From contig CM060731.1 of assembly GCA_030704615.1 (NCBI GenBank), positions 24,922,001-24,986,000 of the forward strand: 64,000 bases of DNA, given 5' to 3'. This document shows, piece after piece, positions 51,284 to 63,100 of this stretch. Below the pieces are notes generated by a model. It made no database searches, was not told the DNA's origin, and saw nothing but the letters and a program-made list of their open reading frames with translations. The position numbers and the translations under genes are program-made. The number at the start of each line of letters is the position of its first letter. Within the stretch, counting starts at the first letter, position 1. Source of the DNA: Takakia lepidozioides (taxonomy: Eukaryota > Streptophyta > Takakiopsida > Takakiales > Takakiaceae).

Positions 51284-54200
51284 ATGTATGATAACAACAC
51301 CGCCATGTTACAAACCATTAACAAAGAAATGCTGGGAAGAGTCAATGCAAATAAGTTGAAGGGGTACAGTGGTATCCATGACAAACCCCTGCAGCATGAT
51401 TTGCATATAGAACCGCAAGAGCAGTCACGGGCTGCACCAGTGTTACGAACGGAGTTTGGAACACTTGTCGCTAGTCCCAGCATATATGACCAGGGCGGGC
51501 AAAACAAACGTGACACAGCCTATCACAGCCCATCAAGGCAAAGCACAGCCTATCACAGCCCATCAAGGCGCAACACAGCCTATCACAGCCCATCACGACG
51601 TGACACAGCCTATCACAGCCCAGCAAGGCGCAACATAGCCTATCACAGCCCAGCACGGCGCAACACAGCCTATCACAACCTACCACAGCGTGTCACAGCC
51701 TATCACAGCTTACCACAGTGCATCACAGCCTATCACAGCGTAACACAGTATGACACAGCCTGTCACAGCTCAACACAGCCTACTAAAGTTACACCATCCA
51801 TAGAATCAGTGACAAGTGAACACATAATAACTTCAGGAAAATGGATGACGGAAGAGGAAACGGAAATTACTTTAAAAATAGACACATGGAGGTCAGGGCG
51901 CGACACACAGCAGACAATGAAGTGCAAGAACAGGTGTCAAAAAGAAAGAAGACAAGAACGGCCGTCAAAAGGGATGAAAGCCAGGCCCATTAATGAGTAC
52001 GGAAAAAGGGAAACGGAACGAACGGCAAGTACAGAAAAGCCGAATTCTTGTCACATGTGTGATCCTAGTGGACTATCCAAGAGGGAAAGTCCACTAAAGA
52101 AGATAAAATCTAAAATCCAGTCACAGCGGATACAGCCAATAGAAAACCAGAGAAAGGATCAAGAAAATGGAGGGAAATTGAGCGCAAGAGGCGGCGTCGT
52201 TCTGAGTAACGGGCGTCTCGACAGGACAGGCCATAAATGCTATAACTTGGAAACTATGGAGGAACTAACAGACTATATGCTCGCAATATTACTTACGCAG
52301 TGGCATAGACACGAAAGGACAGAGCAGAGCTTTTCTCTTGAGCGATGCTTGCAAGCCCCGCAGGCTTACAAGAAATTACCCATAGCTTTCTGCGACAACC
52401 ATACGTTTATGCTTTGTGCACTACAGGCATTCCTACAGTTAATACAGCCAAAACAGTTCTGTGAGTCTAAAATGAAGAGAGTGAGAGGAATGGAGGAAAT
52501 CAGGGTGAAGAGCACCACGATTCTGCAGAAACAAACAATTGCTACCCCACAGGCGATACAGATACTGGAGGAGCTGAGATTGCAAGGATTGCAAAGCCCA
52601 GATTGGACACTACACCATAGACAATACATGTTACAATTTTTGCAGAACTTTGAGCCAAGGACAGGAACAACAACGGTGAAGGGAGTTGAATTAATGATTA
52701 CTCCCCTATACCTCCAGCAATTGTTTCGATTACCTGCAGGTCAGGTGCATGTGGAGCAACACAGGGCAAGACTGCAAATAGAGGACTTATTCCAAGAAGG
52801 GAGTTTCTTTAAAACTCAGGGTTATGCTTGTACCAAGGCTGTGTACCCAGGGTTAAAAGAGGTAGGCCAGGTATTGAACGTTCTGATTGCCATGAAACAG
52901 AACCAACAGTATTTGAGCAGATCCTTCACGGAGGAAATACTCAAAGGCCTGAAGGGACGAGAGGTACAATGGGCGGACATAATGTACAACGCACTGGTAG
53001 AGGAGATGAAAAGATTACAAGGTACTACCGCAAAGTCTCCTATAATAGTGTCTGGCCCAATCATTGCTCAAATAATCCTTGATTCTGGCATACTTAATGC
53101 GCAAGAAAGAAAGGAAATGGGAGTGTTTGAGCCAGAAACAACTGCAATGGAAGAGCAAGGCTCTTCACATAGTGAGGGTGGACTAGCAAGGCAACCCGAG
53201 ACTAAGAGGCAGAGACGGGGAAAGACTGTAGTGGCGGATCCACTGGCTTCACGGATTCCGCATGATAATGTTTCCCAAGCTCATGGACAGGAAGGGGCAC
53301 AGCAGCACAGAGAAATGCTATTACTGGAAGCAGGACCTTCAGAGAGGGAGGAGGAAGTTACTTCTGCATCACAACCAGCCACCTCGACTTGTCACAGGTC
53401 ACAAGTTATCCATGCAGCTCAACCAAAATAATTGATTTGGAAAGTGAAGGGTTAGATATTCCAACTACAGAACAGATAGTGGCAGAAATAGAGAAGGGGG
53501 ACCTTCTCTATGAATATTCTGGTCTGGTCAAGGAGACAGAAATCCAGAGGTGCAACAGTTGCCAAGGGAAATCCTGAGGTGCATATAATACACACACCTG
53601 TGTCGGAGGTACCACAGGCGGAAGGTCATGACACTGTAGCCCCGGTGATAATGAAGTAGTTCAGGAAGAAAATCCGGTGGGACAATGGCCTGAATGGTTA
53701 GTGAGACATCACACTGTTGAAGATCAGGAGGAACAGCAGCAACCTCACCATGATGACCCTCAACAGGCAATGCTGATGAGTTCCATAGGCAGGACACCTA
53801 ATTTGTTGGGGACTTATGTCAAATCCCATGTTCCAATTACCCAATTGACAGCCTTGAAAGAGGAACTCAGGAAGGAGTTTGAGGCTCGACTTGCCACTGA
53901 GTGTGCAAACAAGGTCGATGAAGAGGTCACTCTCAAGATGAAGCAGGACTTGGGAAATACAGAAATGGCTTTGCAATTGGCCAAGCAACAATTGAATTGA
54001 GGCAGGCCTTGCGCAAGACCAGTTGCACGAAGCACATAAGCAACAGCTATACCAAATGCAGGTGCAGCATGAAAGCAAGTTGCAAGAACTGAATGCACTA
54101 CATACGGAGTTGCAGACAGTGCATAACAGAATGGCGATACAATGTGCTACATTTACAACTATGCTTGACCAATCAACAAAAGAAATAAACAGTCAAGCGG

Positions 54201-56027
54201 AAAAATGTACGAAGGCAGAAGAAGAGAATGTTGAGCAAATGAAGCTCATTGTCGATATGAAGAATACAATCTGTCGCAATGAAGATACTTTCAAGCAATA
54301 CAGGCAATTGAAGCTGATCAAGAGAAGCACATCGTGGAGTTGCAACAAACCATCATGGCCAATAGAAATGAAATCGCGGTCACTAACAAGGCTTGGAAGG
54401 AAGCCAATAATCTACTTGCTGCTTATGCGCAATTGGTTGAACCTCAGGCAAAGCGCATGGAGGCTTTACAACAGCAGTTGGAATTGTACAAGCTGAGAGA
54501 GGAGCAAACTCTCAGGGGAACCACAAGCAACTTGGTGGATAACAGCCTTATGCAGGTCTGGTTAGCACAAGGACCAGTAGAGGGCAAAGCACCACGGAAG
54601 CTCACCCAAAGCGAGATGAATGAGCTCAGGCTGCAGGTGTCAGAACATTGCCACAACTACTATAGACAATGTCTATAGTAGGATAGCAGAGTTACAAGAG
54701 GATGTAGACGGACTCCAGACTCAAGTCGAAAAACTCACTTCAAACATCGACCAAAGAGTCTATAGCCCTCAGGAACAGCTAATGGCTTCTTATTTACAAG
54801 CCAGAACTTTGGTTTTTCAGTCTTCACAGGAGGTGCAGGACATGCCAATGATACAAGAGCCAGTACCACCACCACCACAACAAGTCACTGTACCAGTAGC
54901 TGAACCTGTGGTTACTACAACCACACCACAGCCACCACAGCCGGAGGTATGGGGCAATGCCGCTTTTAACCCACCTAAAACTCCAGCTGCAAGGGAGTAC
55001 AGTAGGGCTATGATTATGCCCTTCAACCAAATTCCCATCATGTTGGATTTGGCTTGGAAAGAATTTAGTCCTCCGCAGTCATCGCACATTACTACCAAAT
55101 CATGCGTATTTGGCTGCCAGTGGCAACTAGGACTAAAGTTCTTCCGAACAATCGACATATTGAAGATCATCACTTTGCACAATACTGGCACGAGGCAGGT
55201 ACCATGTTGAGGGAATTGATTGCTTTCCAGGTTGTACATGGACTCATTTATACCAAGACCAAGGAGATAGCAAGTATTGTCATGGGGTGCGGGTTATACT
55301 ACGCTGCTTGTTTTCTGGTACGTTACCACATTGAGCAACAAAAGATGCAAACACGCTTTCAAAGTTATTCCAGTGGAGATCATTGGGTATTACCTTCGGT
55401 GCCACCACATCATATGTACCTATATGACCCAAAAGTTATGATGCAAAAGGATTCTCAAATTCGTTCATGGTTTCAAGCAGCCTGCAACCATTTGTCAACA
55501 CAGAAATTCGGCATTGATGACATTTTCTATAAGGGACATGTGGCATGGAAGTACTTGCACGCTGCACCAGTAATTGGTACCCCACCACCCACTCACCTGG
55601 ACAGACAAGGAGCTCAGTGTCTACACACAATTTTGCTGTTCAGCGGTTACACCAAGTTGTAAAATACAAACTTCCAGACATGGTAGGACAGCATTGTATG
55701 CCCCAGATGATTCCACAAAAAGTTCAAAAATTAAAACACCTGAGAGGCGATGAGGATTCTGATACAACTGTTTCTTCACCGAATTCTTTTGACATGGGAG
55801 AAGACTATGCAATTCAGATGGCAGAGAAGAAGCGACGGGGATCTCCTATGCCGGAAAGATTACCTCGATATCAGCCTCCAGAGGGCCTCACTTATCCAGG
55901 TAGTGATCAACCATCTCCGTCAACCAGAGACAGACCTCGGGCTCGTACACACAGTCCGCCACGAAACTCTCAACGTCAAGAAGGTGCTCACTCACAAAGG
56001 TTTGCTAGTCGAAATCATAAACCGTGA
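51284..56027 (+). pseudogene. family A copy 2 pol extension, frameshifted
   Basis: This is the counterpart of 31741-36409 in copy 1. The first segment (51284-53431) is open and holds nine TAYHSPSRRN-type decapeptides, the basic linker and the Athila-like globular region. After that the frame breaks repeatedly: indels near 53390, 53560, 53650, 53995, 54310, 54640, 55082 and 55590 move the coding frame between short open pieces. The coiled-coil, Pro-rich and C-terminal globular regions are all recognisable. No start codon context suggests independent translation; in copy 1 this region is continuous with integrase. Confidence 0.85.
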
Positions 56028-56056
56028 GGACACGGCTTTTTGAGGGGGAAGGGGTA

Positions 56057-57029
56057 TGTAGAGGACTGTCGGGGACTTAGACACTTATACGGGATCTGTA
56101 GGGTACCCTTAATTTTTGCACAGACTGAGACCAACAGGAGCCTTAGGGGTGACAGCAGCGCACTGTAGAGGGGGATTACACAGTCCGTCACAGCCCACAC
56201 AGCCGTCACAGCCACACACAGCCACACAGCCCTCACAGCCCCAGCCTCACACCCAGCCAACACAGTCCACACACCGACCCACACCGACAGCCCCACAGCC
56301 ACACACAGCAGTCACAGCCCGACACAGCAAACACATTCGCACAGCCAGTCACAGCCCGTCACAGTTTCACACAGCCAGTCACAGCTTGACACAGCTGTCA
56401 CGATCATAGGGAACGAAGAGTAGGACAGGGAACGACTGTGGGGAACAACACCTGCGAAGGGAACATGTTAGTTCACAGACGACGGTTAGTGAGGGAAACG
56501 GTTAGAACCGCGGATAGGAAGATAAAGGGAAAACGGGGAATGAAGGTTTTTTATTTCACAGCATTCGGAGGAGGACTTCTTGGTGATAGAGGAGAGGGGA
56601 TCGGGCAGAGATGAGAACGGAAGTGAAGATAGAGAGATGATGAGTAGATGCTTGATATGCAAGGCTGTAATGATATTGTAGAGTAGATTAGAGACACAAT
56701 GGCTTCGGCCTGATACCTGATAAATCATAATCGGATACTTTTACGATACAATCACACTGTGTAGAGAGATCTGAGTGAAGCTGTGGGATGAATGGATGAG
56801 TTGATGGAATCCAATAGATTGATAAAGCAAACTGATACTTAATTATCAATGGTAAGATAGTAACATGAATACCAAAAGGGAAACAAATAGGAAACACCCC
56901 CATGATACACTAGCTGTAGGTCATGACTGATTGTTCTGCGCGGGCTGAGTACTTAGAGATTTCCAACTCTTCATCTTGGAGTTTCCGCCTCGAATAGCGA
57001 AGGGATGGGTGAGTAAAAGCCGCGCGACA
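56057..57029 (+). repeat. 3' LTR of family A copy 2
   Basis: It starts TGTAGAGGACTG (one T fewer than the 5' LTR) after the purine tract at 56042-56054 and ends GCGCGACA, followed by the GAAGC target duplication. Its CACAGCC array (about 56180-56395) is longer and more scrambled than that of the 5' LTR. Confidence 0.92.
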
Positions 57030-57034
57030 GAAGC

Positions 57035-57499
57035 TTGGCACGGTGGGCACTCATAACTCCAGAGTATGACTTTCAAGTTGTGCATCGACCGGGTTTTGGT
57101 CAATCGGGATCGGATGGATTGAGTCGCAATCCATTTACGAGCAGCAGATGACACTGGAGCTCGGTGCATGGTGAGACGGACAGGAGATGGGTGGCCAGGA
57201 TGGCTATGCATCTGCCTTTTTTGTGTACTTTGGCATTTCCGTGAGTCCTGTTTTGACCCTCCACACAGGTATGACTGTAGACGGAGTGGTCCTGAGGACC
57301 CTGAGATAGTGATGAGCTAGTGGTACCAGAAGATATACATGGAGATTCGGCTGTGTTGGACTACCATCCTACTGGAGACATGCAGCACTGTGACTACCAA
57401 GGAAGGGATCAGATCCTGCAACGAGCCCAGAGGTTCAATGGGAGGGATACACCTGTCCGAGTATGGGAAGATTGTCGGGGAGGATTGTGCCTCCCCCAC
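57035..57499 (+). pseudogene. family B continuation: RNase H end and pre-integrase spacer
   Basis: Directly after the GAAGC duplication the frame reads LARWALITPEYDFQVVHRPG and DGLSRNP, the usual end of RNase H and tether in Ty3/gypsy pol. It continues the sequence interrupted at 43824; one extra base just after the joint shifts the frame. Around 57410-57480 the words QRAQRFN and VRVWEDC resemble the stretch before the integrase zinc finger. The element is cut again at 57500 by the LTR of family A copy 3. Integrase proper is not found in the window. Confidence 0.82.
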
Positions 57500-58337
57500 T
57501 GTTAGAGGGCTGCTGGGACTTAGACGCTTTTACGGGTTCTGTGGGTACCCTTAATTTTGCGTACACTAAGACCAACAGGAAGCCTTAGGGGTGGTAGGAG
57601 CAGGCTTTAGGGGGGTTACACGCCAACAGCCCGTCAACAGTCTATCACACAGCCCACACAGCTTCACACAACCAGTCACAGCCCGACACCAACTTTACCC
57701 AGCCTGTCACACGTACATGGGGAACATTTTCATTGACGGGAACGACTGTGTGGGAACGACATCTGCAGAGAGAACGTGTTACCTCAGGGGTGACCGTTAG
57801 TTAGTTAGGTGGTTAGAACAGCTTGCGGATAGATTAGGCAGAGCGGCATCAGGAAGGGTATCACTTCTTGAGGAGGGTGATTTGTTCAGGAGAGGAAGAG
57901 ACGTAACGGAGAGCGGAAACAATGAAGAGGAGATGATGACTTGAATGAGGCTTAGTTCATGCAAGCTGTAAAATTATACAGTAGGGTAGAATAGAGACAC
58001 CATGGCATAGGCATGATACAAGATTAATCTTAATCCGATACTGAATCGATACAAACATACTGTGTAGAGAGACACAAGAGAAGATGTGGAATGAATGCAT
58101 GATTAATTGGAACTTAGTAGATACTGAAGCAATCTGATGCTTCAGTATACACGGTAAGGTAAATTGATAACATGAAGGCAGGAAGGAATACAAATAGGAA
58201 GCACAACCATGATTCATTAGCTACAGGTCATGACTGATTGTTCTGAGCGGGCTGAGTGCTTAGAGATATCCAACTCTTCTATCTTGGAGTTCCCACCTCA
58301 GATAGCGAAGGGATGGGTGAGTAAAAGCCGCTCGACA
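57500..58337 (+). repeat. 5' LTR of family A copy 3 (diverged)
   Basis: It starts TGTTAGAGGGCTGC and ends GCCGCTCGACA. It keeps the GGGTACCCTTAATTTTGC block and the end region TAGCTACAGGTCATGACTG, but the CACAGCC array is reduced to a few words (about 57615-57700), in contrast to the long arrays in the other three LTRs. Confidence 0.87.
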
Positions 58338-58911
58338 TTTGGCGACCATACTTGGGAACTGGGTCATGAACAACCAGATGTGACAGGCATCTGGTGGGAT
58401 CATGGTGGTTGGAGAATTAAAGAATTTGATGTGTATCAAATTCCCTGTGGAACTGAGAAGGAAAGATTGTCTAAACAATTCTTTCAGAGGTTCTTGGAAT
58501 TGCCAGACGGTTGTAAAGAAAACATTCATAAGAGAGTGCATGATGCTGACCCGGAGTGGGGTCTGGATAAAGGAGTGATAAAGATCAGGTGGCCTGTAGA
58601 GGAAGAGCACATTGCTGGTTTATGTGATAGCATTGCTATCCATTAAGCGAGTAGAATTTGAAGGCTGGGAGGAAAGGAAGGTTAATGTTTATACTCATAT
58701 GCATGAGGAGCTTGTACTGGTAAAGAATTGGATTCCAAAGGATATTCTGTGGATCAAACTCACACCAAGAACAGCTTTTCAGACTTGTTTGCCATATGGT
58801 TATATGGTAATAGAGACTTCTAGTATAGCCAAGGCTGCATTGAAGCTTGAAAGAAACTCAGGCATATACGAGAGATACTACAGAAGAGAGTTTTGGTTAT
58901 TGCCACATTAA
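58230..58911 (+). pseudogene. family A copy 3 leader ORF, frameshifted
   Basis: This frame parallels 44655-45350. The first part (58230-58646) keeps HEQPDVTGIWWDHGGW, LSKQFFQRFLELPDG and GVIKI, then shifts. The second part (58612-58911) continues VYVIALLSIKRVEFEGWEE to the same FWLLPH end. As in copy 2, the frame passes through the LTR end and primer site without a stop, although it is broken further on. Confidence 0.7.
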
Positions 58912-58931
58912 AGAAATGAAAGACATGGGAC

Positions 58932-59923
58932 ATGAGTGATGAAAGAGAAGCTAGACTCCAGAGATATTCAGCAAAAAGATAAAGCTATCTGAAAGCTAAT
59001 TATCCATATCTTTGGGAGAGAGGAATAGACATAGGGGAATCATCTGGACCTCTCACACCATTAAGATTAGAGAGTACATCACCCATACCAGAAGAACTAG
59101 AGTTGGATGCCACTCATTCTTTTTCTTTGCAAGAAAGATTAAGGGAATTGGTACAAGAAGAAGATCAACCACGAGGTGAAAGATCTGAGGTACATCCCTG
59201 GATAAAAGATTTGACACAAATCTTTGATAAGAGTTGGCATGGAACACCAAAAGCAGGAACTCCAGTTTCTGAAACGGAAGACGAAGAAGGAGGAGAGGAT
59301 GTGGCAGAGCCAACGAAGAGTTCAGACTCTCCAACACCATTGCAATTGAGTTACATGAGTGAAGAAGAAGAAACCCAAGGGCAGAACTTGGAAGATGAAA
59401 ACAGAGAGAAGAAATTGGAAGAGGAAGAATATGAAGAAGTAGACCCAACAGCTGAGGTTGAGACTACAACCAGGACATCCCAACCCGTTGGACCTGGAAC
59501 AAGTGGAGCACTTGGATCACAGGCCAACGAAGGTGTCGGCTCAGGGGGATCAAGCGGGCAACCTGGATCTAGCTCTGGGGGGACAGGGAGTGTGGGAAGT
59601 AGTGCAATTGGAGCTGGGAATACTGTGAATATAGTGGGGCCAGTAGCAGGGAGTGCTCAGGGGCCAGCACTTGGTGGAATTTCCACCACAACTACAACAG
59701 GTTCTCAAGGACCAGCACTAGCAAGGGGGCCAGTACCTGTCAGTAGGGAGGGGGTAGGGCCACAGATGGCGTTACAACCAACACGGGCAAAACCACCTTT
59801 TCCAATATATTCAGGAAAAGGGGATCCTGATGTACACATTAGCCAATTTGAGCACATGTGTATTGTGAACAATGAGAATGGCGATGATGCCAACATGAGA
59901 CTGTTTCCTTGTTCACTTATAAA
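58932..59923 (+). pseudogene. family A copy 3 gag, truncated
   Basis: It starts MSDEREARLQRYSAKR, then a TAA at about 58980 in place of the Glu codon of copy 2. An open frame from 59103 carries the acidic and Gly-rich linker and the start of the gag core (FPIYSGKGDPDVHISQFE, MRLFPCSLI). It is cut at 59923 by unrelated sequence, so the zinc knuckles are missing. Confidence 0.85.
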
Positions 59924-59985
59924 GGGGGGCTGCTATTTCATGAGCGGCATGAGCATGAGCGGAAAAAAAAAAGCATGAGCAGACC
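59924..59985 (+). repeat. putative DNA-transposon terminus (right copy)
   Basis: At the point where gag similarity ends, the sequence reads GGGGGCTGCTATTTCATGAG, followed by CATGAGCATGAGCGG, an A-run and another GCATGAGCAG. The same words in reverse orientation end the left repeat block near 1785. The abrupt cut of a gag gene and the shared terminus argue for insertion of a terminal-inverted-repeat element. The other end, and so any target duplication, is outside the window. Confidence 0.55.
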
Positions 59986-60144
59986 ATTGTGAGTCCACGG
60001 AAATAGGGTTAGGAGGCACGGAAATAGGGTCATGTGAAGTTGGAATGTGGCACCAGTGGACTTAAAATGCAACATTTTATTGCAAATTTTGTGGCAAGCC
60101 ACGTCTATACAAGTGTGTTCTAACTGTCATAGCCGGAATGGGCA

Positions 60145-63100
60145 CTACTCTCCTACACCCTCCGAGGAACTTGCCCCACCTTCTTCCTCATCCCCCTCAT
60201 CCCCCTCATCCTCCGAGCTCTGTGATGCATCAGTTCCACTATGCCTCTCAAAAATCCCGTCCTCTCCTTGGGGGACTGTCCACCTCACCTCCTGGGAATC
60301 TTCTGCGTCTTCTCCCCCACTTTCCTCAGCAGAATCCAACACAAATCTACGAGCCCGACGGGCTCTAATAGCTGCTGCCTCCTCCCTCATCTTCATTTTC
60401 TTGAGGCTTGCCTCGTCTAAAATCTGCTGTACACGACTACGTTCGGAACACCTCCTAATGGACACCGAAGCAAGCCGGGCAGCATAAGTAGGCAGGATGT
60501 ACTCCCTTTCTGGACTAGGCATGAAATCTCCCCTGGCAAAAAAAGGCACGTTCCTCCTGCCCATGAACTCCGGTGTAGACGTCCCTCCGGCAGTACTTGG
60601 CATCCTACAGTAAGAACAAATCCACTTGAAGAATGTCAATACCAGCACAACCAGAAAGGGTTTTCAATGAAATAAGAGAGCGGAGGGAGGTGCCTCACAA
60701 AATCTGGAGGCAACTTACAATGCCACCACTCACTCGTAAACCGGGGGCTCCTCGGCCTCGATCCCAACTTCCTCCCCCTGCTCCTTCTCGGATTTTTCCT
60801 CATCCTCCGAGGATGCCTCTTCCTCTTTCGGCAGACGTTCAGCCGCTGCAAGTTCCGAGTTGTGGAGGGCAGTATCTGGCTCGAAGGCGAACACATGCCT
60901 GTCGGACAACGTCCCTGCCCACATTGAAGCACCTGAGGAACAAAGCGGGCGGTTAATAGCTTGCGGCATGCAATTGCAATGGGGCCAGGGGACAAACTGA
61001 GCACGTGAAGGCTTACCCGTGCCGCATGTGAGGTCCAGAATCCGCCCTTGGACATCCGAGCACGTCTCCATGAGGGTTTGGATGAAAGCAGGGCTCGGGT
61101 CCGGCTGTACCGCCACGGTTTGCCTGTCTTTGTGTCCTTCGGCATACTAGAGTGGGGCACATAGTTGTAGAGGACATCGTAGGTTACAGGGTCCACAGCG
61201 GCATCAACAAGACGACCGTCGTTGCGGAATTTGAACGTAGACCCTCTCTTCACAAAGCAATATGCCTCAAACACCAATGTCTGCACATCCAACAAAGAAG
61301 GGATCAATTCCAGGGTCTACTTAACATACACCACAATATGAAGTGAATGCAATAGATTGATAACTTACACTTTGGCCCTCTGTTCGCAACCCCTGCGTAC
61401 TGATGCAGAACCATTTTCTGAGGAGGACCGGGGTGACACTTTTCGGTGTCCACCTTGCCACCGCATTCTCTGTGGTCTTCCCTCTCGTGGCAAGGACAAC
61501 CACACATCCACCGTCATCCAGAAGCATCCCCGCCAGCCCAAACCCGGCTTTCCAGTAGTCCTCAGTAAACCTGTTCCAGGTGGGCACACCATCCAGGCCC
61601 TCCAGCAGCTCCCCATCTGGAATGTCGAGGAGAATCATGTCGCAAGCTCTCTCCACCTCAACCCCCCCCGAGTGCTCTTGCAATTCGTGCTCACAGCCGT
61701 GAAGAATTCCATCATGGCTTCAAAACCAGGGGTGTCTTTAGGCTCTGTACCGGCAGCCCTCTTCTTGGCTTTTCCCTTCTGCTCCGCCAGAGACTTGTTG
61801 TGTGCCACCTTCTTCGCCCTGGCAGCGAGAGCGTCAAGGAAGCTCTCATTGACGCATTGGATGATGGTTGGAGGTTCTAGCTTTGGCCTGTGCGTAAACG
61901 TCACCGCCGAATACCGCCGTGTAGGCTCGCCCTCAAATGCCAACTTCTTGGCAGAGCCAGTCCCACTCCGAACTGACTTGGGAACCCGGACGACCGGTGA
62001 CTGGGTAGGAGCAACAGCAGTCGCAGGACCTTGAACAAAATCGGCGTCGGAGTCACTCTCTTGGGTCCCCTCCTGCGCCTCCTCCGATGCCCCGATGGTT
62101 TTCTTCTTTTTGGGTGTTACTGCAGTCACCTGTTTCCTTGTCCTTTTCCTTTGACCTTTACTCTTCTCATGCAATTTCTCTTGAATTCCTGCCTGAGCAA
62201 GCTCTGCCGCTTTCCTGGAGTTCGCAAGCGCTTTTGCCTCTTTTGCACCCAACGGAGGCAGCGGAGCCCGGTTTCGTCGGAATTCAGCATCCAGCTTCAA
62301 TTGAAACTCGGATGGGTCGAGCGAGCCGGGCGGAAGGTCCACATACCAAGGGCAATCACGCAAATGTTCCAGATGCCACTCCTTCACAATATCGTCAGTG
62401 TACATGGAGTCAGCCCCAGGGTTCCTCCATGCCAGGAAGAATGGTGGCTCGAAAGACAGATGACCTTTCTCCAAAAGCGAGAACTTACAGTACCTGCATT
62501 CATGAAAAACCCAATGAGGTCCGAAAATGGCTAACTCCCTGAACGGCAATAGGGCCTACAACTGGAATATGGCGCCGAATTTCCACTTCAGGGCCACCCA
62601 GTGTAGGGACTTAGCCCGAAAATGGCTAAGTCCCTGGACGGCAATACGGCCTGGAACTGGAAAACGGCGCCGAATTTCCACTTCCGGGCCAGCCACCCTA
62701 GGGACTTACACAAAAAATGGCTAAGTCCCTGGACGGCAATAGGGCCTAGAACTGGAATACGGCGCCGAATTTCCAGTTCCGGGCCAGCCACCCTAGGGAC
62801 TTAGACCGAAAATGGCTAAGTCCCTGGACGGCAATAGGGCCTGGAACTGGAATATGGCGCCGAATTTCCACTTCAGGGCCAGCCAGTCTAGGGACTTAGG
62901 CCCGAAAATGGCTAAGTCCCTGGACGGCAATAGGGCCTAGAACTGGAATACGGCGCCGAATTTCCAGTTCCGGGCCAGCCACCCTAGGGACTTAGACCGA
63001 AAATGGCTAAGTCCCTGGACGGCAATAGGGCCTGGAACTGGAATATGGCGCCGAATTTCCACTTCAGGGCCAGCCAGTCTAGGGACTTAGCCCGAAAATG

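Larger units (their letters stand above)
43825..57029 (+). mobile_element. Ty3/gypsy retrotransposon, family A copy 2 (structurally complete, 13.2 kb)
   Basis: The element has two LTRs (938 and 973 bp), a primer site, leader ORF, gag, protease, pol, pol extension, polypurine tract and a GAAGC target duplication. It sits inside the RNase H region of family B, so it is younger than that element. Coding damage is moderate: frameshifts in pol near 49485, 50060 and 50934, a TGA at 51263, and several indels in the extension. LTRs differ mainly by indels in the CACAGCC array and scattered substitutions, so the insertion is not very recent. It cannot move on its own proteins. Confidence 0.93.
57500..59923 (+). 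mobile_element. Ty3/gypsy retrotransposon, family A copy 3 (5' part only)
   Basis: This copy has one LTR (57500-58337), a primer site (58340-58358), the leader ORF and about 1 kb of gag. Similarity stops at about 59923, where the CATGAGC-type transposon terminus begins. It is the most diverged of the three copies and has a shorter LTR (838 bp). It interrupts family B 470 bp beyond the copy 2 site. The 3' part may lie beyond the right edge if the sequence from 59924 onward is itself an insertion. Confidence 0.85.

Noticed and set aside
60047-62542. Plus-strand frames of 107-225 codons opposite the methyltransferase-like gene
   Set aside because: They are shadows of GC-rich minus-strand exons; the minus strand has consistent splice sites, phases and motifs.
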